Source: Desulfovibrio sp. (GTDB lineage: Bacteria; Desulfobacterota; Desulfovibrionia; Desulfovibrionales; Desulfovibrionaceae). From it: DNA of 8,414 nucleotides. The stretch is taken from assembly GCA_031281815.1 (NCBI GenBank), contig JAITEY010000219.1, positions 1-8,414 on the forward strand, given 5' to 3'. Under the pieces are notes generated by a model. It ran no database searches, was not told the origin of the DNA, and saw only the letters and a list, made by a program, of their open reading frames with translations. The position numbers and the translations under genes are program-made. Below, piece by piece: positions 5,284 to 8,414 of this stretch. The stretch's first letter is position 1. Each line of letters opens with the position of its first letter.

Positions 5284-5310
5284 TTGCGCCGCGCCCCGCA
5301 TCGTTATACT
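5284..5310 (+). promoter_or_regulatory. Weak candidate promoter for the hemolysin-family/mutM pair
   Basis: TATACT at 5305-5310 is a good -10 element (five of six positions). The only -35 candidate, TTGCGC at 5284-5289, matches just three positions and sits at a short 15-base spacing. The position, 48 bases before the start codon, is sensible. The remainder of 5221-5357 shows nothing else recognisable. Confidence 0.25.
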
Positions 5311-5357
5311 TTGCTTTTCGGATTCAGTCATGTCGTCGCTGAAACAGGAGTCTCCCG

Positions 5358-6695
5358 GTGTATACCGGTCTGATACTTGCTTTTGCCCTTTTTCTGGTCT
5401 GCCTGAACGGTTTTTTCGTGGCAACGGAATTTGCCTTCGTCAAGATACGGAAAACCCGTTTGGACATTCTGGCCGCCTCGGGGGACAAACGCGCCGCCTG
5501 CGCTCTTTTCGGCCTCACGCATCTGGATGCCTACCTTTCCATCTGCCAGCTCGGCATCACCTTGGCCAGCCTCGGTCTGGGCTGGCTGGGCGAACCCGCC
5601 GTCGCGGTTTTGCTGCACCCCCTGTTTTCTCTGCTGAATATCACCAGCCCGGCCCTGACCGAGTCGCTGGCCGTTGCCGTCGGTTTTCTGTTCATCACCT
5701 TTCTGCATGTCGTATTCGGCGAACTGACGCCCAAGTCCGTTTCCATACAAAAAGCCGAGCAGACGGTGCTGCTGGCGGCGCGGCCCATGCGTGTTTTTTA
5801 CGTCCTCTGCCTGCCCCTGCTTGTCGTCATGAACGGCATTTCCAACCGCGTGCTGCGTTGTCTAGGCGTCAATCCGGCCTCGGAAGCGGAAAACCCGCAT
5901 TCCGCAGAAGAACTCCGCATGCTGATAACAAACTCCAGCAAGGTCGGGCAACTTGACAAAGAAGAAGGAAAAATGCTGGACAATATCTTCAGCTTTTACC
6001 AAAAAACCGCCAGGGACATCATGGCGCACCGCACGGATGTAGTGGCCCTGCGCATAAATGACGACAGGGCGACCGCCCTGCGCACGGCGGTCGAAAGCGG
6101 GCACACGCGCTTCCCCGTCTACGAAAACAACAGAGATGACATCACGGGCTTTGTACATATAAAAGACCTGCTGCACTATGAAACGCTCCCTGACTTGCGC
6201 CCCATCCTGCGCTCTCCCGTCTATGCCCATGAAACGCTCAAGCTGGACAAACTTCTGAAAAGAATGCAGAGCAAATGCCAGCAATTTTGCGTTGTCGTCG
6301 ATGAATACGGCGCATGGCAAGGCATTTTGACCATGGAAGACATTGTCGAAGCCATCGTCGGCGACATCCAGGATGAGTTCGACCACGAAGAGCCGGATTT
6401 CATTTATCAGACCGACGGCACATGCAGCATATCAGGTGACGTCTCCCTGGACGCCGTCTGTAAGTATCTGAATCTTGAGCATGAAGTCGACGAAACCGAC
6501 AAAAATAAAATTATCGCCGCTTATTTTATGGAAATCCTTGAACGCATTCCGAAACCGGGAGACAGCATAGACATTATGGGAAGACGCTTCACGGTCACCG
6601 CTATGGAGAAAAACAGGTTGCGCCGCATCCTGGCGCACACCTCCGACGCGGACGACGGGACGCCTGAGGCGGACAAGGCAGTGCGCCATGCCTGA
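5358..6695 (+). CDS. Hemolysin-family membrane protein with CNNM, CBS-pair and CorC_HlyC domains
   Basis: This 445-residue inner-membrane protein belongs to the TlyC/CorC-like family, whose members are linked to magnesium, cobalt or polyamine export rather than true haemolysis. The CNNM (DUF21) domain spans about residues 1-190. It has a first membrane helix at 3-25 and the conserved SICQLGITLASLGLGWLGEP (61-80) and HVVFGELTPKSVSIQ (117-131) segments. Two CBS motifs cover about 215-335, ending in VVVDEYGAWQGILTMEDIVE (312-331). The CorC_HlyC domain covers about 345-428. Length and domain order are normal. Translation begins at GTG 5358, preceded by CAGGAG at 5345-5350 with seven bases of spacing. 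The stop overlaps the start of mutM by eight bases, so the two are probably translated together. The transported ion cannot be deduced. Confidence 0.93.
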   Translation: MYTGLILAFALFLVCLNGFFVATEFAFVKIRKTRLDILAASGDKRAACALFGLTHLDAYLSICQLGITLASLGLGWLGEPAVAVLLHPLFSLLNITSPALTESLAVAVGFLFITFLHVVFGELTPKSVSIQKAEQTVLLAARPMRVFYVLCLPLLVVMNGISNRVLRCLGVNPASEAENPHSAEELRMLITNSSKVGQLDKEEGKMLDNIFSFYQKTARDIMAHRTDVVALRINDDRATALRTAVESGHTRFPVYENNRDDITGFVHIKDLLHYETLPDLRPILRSPVYAHETLKLDKLLKRMQSKCQQFCVVVDEYGAWQGILTMEDIVEAIVGDIQDEFDHEEPDFIYQTDGTCSISGDVSLDAVCKYLNLEHEVDETDKNKIIAAYFMEILERIPKPGDSIDIMGRRFTVTAMEKNRLRRILAHTSDADDGTPEADKAVRHA

Positions 6696-7605
6696 ACTAC
6701 CTGAAGTCGAAACCATAGTCCGCACCCTCACCCCCCGCATCTTGGGGAAACGCATCGCATCCTGGGAAATGCTGCAGCCCGGAGTGCCGGAGACCGGGGC
6801 GGAATTGCTGCCTTTGCTGTGCAACATGCGGATAACGCGTGTTTTCAGGCGGGCCAAGCTGCTGTTCATATCCCTGTCGGCGGATGACGGGCAACGCGGG
6901 GCCGGCGTACCGCCCTCCGAGGACGCAGGTCGGCTTGTGTGTCTGTCGGCGGACGATGTGAAAAGCTCTACCGGCGACCTGATCCTTGCCTTCCATTTCA
7001 AAATGACCGGGCGCTTTTTCATACACCCTGAAGGTACGCCGCCCCTGAAGCATACCCGGCTTATTCTGGATCTGGACGACGGCGGCCGCCTTTTCTTCGA
7101 CGACGCGCGAAAATTCGGCTACTGCCGCGTCATGAGGCCGGACGAACTGCAAGTCTGGCCGTTTTTCGCGTCCCTCGGTCCCGAGCCGCTGGAACTTTCT
7201 GCCGAAGAACTGGCCGAGCACCTTGCCGCCCGGTTCGACAAGCGCGGCGTGAGCGTCAAAGCCGCCCTGCTGGACCAAACAATTATTGCGGGAATCGGCA
7301 ATATTTATGCGGATGAGTCCTTGTTCGGCGCCGGTCTGGACCCCCGCCGACCAGCCGGTACGGTGAACGGGGAAAAATTGCTCGCCCTAGCTACGGCCCT
7401 GCAGGACACCCTGTTGCGTGCCGTACGGGAATGCGGCAGCTCCATACGTGACTACCGCGATGCCTTGGGCAACGCCGGGGCTTTCCAAAACTCCTTCCAG
7501 GTATACGGGCGCAAAGGCGAGCGCTGCCAGGTCTGTAAACGGCCGCTGTACGCGGTACGCATCGCCGGACGCGGTACGGTGTACTGCCCGCGGTGTCAGA
7601 AATAG
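6688..7605 (+). CDS. mutM: Formamidopyrimidine-DNA glycosylase (Fpg/MutM)
   Basis: MutM removes 8-oxoguanine and formamidopyrimidines from DNA and nicks the abasic site in base-excision repair. The N-terminus MPELPEVET carries the catalytic Pro2 and Glu3 (Met counted), and Lys57 in FRRAKLLF matches the family lysine. FHFKMTGRFF, DDARKFGYCRV and GIGNIYADE (202-210) are the usual helix-two-turn-helix and active-site neighbours. The C-terminal zinc finger is complete: Cys280-x2-Cys283-x16-Cys300-x2-Cys303, including the GRGT loop. At 305 residues it is some 30 longer than typical. The extra length lies at about 62-95, between Lys57 and the FHFKMTG strand, and contains the repeated phrase LSADD (about 63 and 86). 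The gene starts inside the end of the hemolysin-family gene (ATGCCTGA), with AAGG nine bases upstream. All catalytic and zinc residues are intact, so it should be active. Confidence 0.95.
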   Translation: MPELPEVETIVRTLTPRILGKRIASWEMLQPGVPETGAELLPLLCNMRITRVFRRAKLLFISLSADDGQRGAGVPPSEDAGRLVCLSADDVKSSTGDLILAFHFKMTGRFFIHPEGTPPLKHTRLILDLDDGGRLFFDDARKFGYCRVMRPDELQVWPFFASLGPEPLELSAEELAEHLAARFDKRGVSVKAALLDQTIIAGIGNIYADESLFGAGLDPRRPAGTVNGEKLLALATALQDTLLRAVRECGSSIRDYRDALGNAGAFQNSFQVYGRKGERCQVCKRPLYAVRIAGRGTVYCPRCQK

Positions 7606-7713
7606 GGTAACTTTGATGCGGCTTTTGCAGACGCTTTACCGCTCGTGCGCATCCCCGGTCATCATCGCTCATTGTCCGCACTGTCCGCGGATGTCGTCGG
7701 GCGGCAAAACGCC

Positions 7714-8190
7714 TTACCGCTCGGGCACAATCCTGGTCGTCATGCCGTCCGAGAGTACCTTGACCCTCTGTCCCGGAGCGAAATCCGCATCCTTGCCTTG
7801 GGCCACGGCAAGTGTCTGTCCGTCATCCAGAGTAAGCGTTATTTCCACCCCTGTCTGTCCGCCCAGCAGTTCAGCCCCGCCGTAACCGGCGGCGGCGCCC
7901 AGCGCGGCACCCGCCACGGCGGCCAGGACGCTGCCGCGGCCGTTGCCCAACAGACTGCCGAGCACGCCGCCCGCAATGCCTCCGCCCAAGGTACCGATGG
8001 CGGTTCCGGTCCGGTCATCGTTGTCGATGCGCACATCACGCACCGAAACGACGGTCCCGTAGCGCACGCTTTGCGCCGTGCGCGTTCTTGAAGCCCCGTA
8101 ATCGGCCTGCCCGACGCGTTGCGCGCAACCGGACAACAAAAAGGCCGCAAGCAGAAGTCCGACCGCCGGGCGTACCAATTGTTCACGCAT
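7714..8190 (-). CDS. Glycine-zipper lipoprotein, SlyB/PcpA-like
   Basis: This 158-residue lipoprotein has a short hydrophobic leader and lipobox LSGC with lipidated Cys22. The second residue after Cys is Gln, not Asp, which favours outer-membrane sorting. GTVVSVRDVRI (45-55) precedes a glycine-zipper region at about 62-110 with GxxxG-spaced small residues (TLGGGIAGGVLGSLLG). A beta-rich end follows, with VEITLTLDDGQTLAVAQGKD and GQRVKVL. This is the SlyB arrangement; those proteins associate with and stabilise outer-membrane proteins and lipopolysaccharide. I chose the start at 8190 because it places the lipobox at normal distance. GGAG lies 11 bases upstream, rather far, with the palindrome ATTCGCGAAT (8192-8201) between. 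A longer frame from 8250 would add 20 residues before the signal peptide and is unlikely. The gene is convergent with mutM across 108 bases that show no clear terminator. Confidence 0.9.
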   Translation of the reverse strand: MREQLVRPAVGLLLAAFLLSGCAQRVGQADYGASRTRTAQSVRYGTVVSVRDVRIDNDDRTGTAIGTLGGGIAGGVLGSLLGNGRGSVLAAVAGAALGAAAGYGGAELLGGQTGVEITLTLDDGQTLAVAQGKDADFAPGQRVKVLSDGMTTRIVPER

Positions 8191-8307
8191 AATTCGCGAA
8201 TCTCCGTGCTGAAGTAGTGCTTTCCTGAATGCCCGTACAGCGTAAGGCAATGTGCTGCAATCCGCAACCGCTTCCTCAGCCGGCTTGATCCCTTCATAAA
8301 AAGGGGG

Positions 8308-8364
8308 GCGCGGAAGGCAAATTTTCAGACAACAGCCGGGGCTTGCCTAAACCGCTTTCCGCGC
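8308..8364. other. Long inverted repeat upstream of the lipoprotein gene
   Basis: GCGCGGAA at 8308-8315 is perfectly complementary to TTCCGCGC at 8357-8364. Directly inside, GGCAA at 8316-8320 pairs with TTGCC at 8343-8347. The transcript of either strand could fold into a stem of 13 pairs interrupted by a nine-base bulge. No T-run follows on the plus strand, so it is not a standard terminator. Confidence 0.35.
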
Positions 8365-8414
8365 TGTATTGTGAAAAAAAATCTGGCTCCAACCGGACAG
8401 GTGAATCATGCGCG
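8343..8414 (+). promoter_or_regulatory. Possible promoter and start site of a plus-strand gene at the right edge
   Basis: TTGCCT at 8343-8348 and TATTGT at 8367-8372, 18 bases apart, each match four of six sigma-70 positions. An ATG at 8408 has ACAGGTG five bases upstream, and the window ends four bases after it. Only the first codon or two of any gene is visible, so its existence is unproven. Confidence 0.25.

Noticed and set aside
5137..5373. Small plus-strand frame in the gap before the hemolysin-family gene
   Set aside because: No ribosome-binding site, Arg-rich composition, and it overlaps the repeats and the real gene start.
7675..7691. Hairpin TCCGC...GCGGA between mutM and the lipoprotein gene as a terminator
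   Set aside because: Only five pairs and no following T-run on either strand.
7617..7885. Possible small plus-strand gene after mutM, beginning MRLLQTLYRS
   Set aside because: Most of it is antisense to the lipoprotein gene and there is no ribosome-binding site.

Overview
The window looks like a chromosomal stretch of a Gram-negative, flagellated bacterium, most likely a Desulfovibrio-type member of the Desulfovibrionaceae. The reasons are GC-rich coding style over most of the window, an outer-membrane barrel and a lipoprotein, a near-perfect sigma-54 promoter in front of a FliT/FlgN-like gene, and the flavour of the GT9, hemolysin-family and MutM proteins. The genus is an inference from overall resemblance; no rRNA or other marker gene is present.

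Region 1 (1-1232, genes on the minus strand) is an accessory patch. A GT2 glycosyltransferase, AT-rich in its 5' half, is coupled by an ATGA overlap to an unidentified gene that runs off the left edge. Upstream of it lies a small antitoxin-like gene, and immediately upstream of that a decayed N-terminus of a zeta-toxin-type P-loop kinase with a ruined Walker A motif and a frameshift. Three 11-bp tandem repeats sit just beyond the remnant.

Region 2 (1233-4163, plus strand) has a hairpin-rich leader and a GT9 (heptosyltransferase-like) gene with a Cys cluster and an uncharacterised helical C-terminal extension of about 180 residues. A sigma-54 promoter begins five bases after the GT9 stop. It drives a two-gene unit: a 202-residue protein of unknown function and a 115-residue helical FliT/FlgN-like protein. 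This suggests a flagellar-regulon unit, possibly linked to glycosylation by the GT9 upstream.

Region 3 (4164-5357) holds a minus-strand PagL-like outer-membrane beta-barrel gene, convergent with region 2. It has a candidate promoter and a long, potentially structured leader. The rest of the gap to the next gene contains diverged direct repeats and an AT-rich dyad.

Region 4 (5358-8414) has a CNNM/CBS/CorC_HlyC membrane protein overlapping by 8 bp with mutM (DNA repair glycosylase), which carries an unusual internal insertion. A glycine-zipper SlyB-like lipoprotein follows on the minus strand. The last 220 bases contain a long inverted repeat and a possible start of a plus-strand gene at the right edge.
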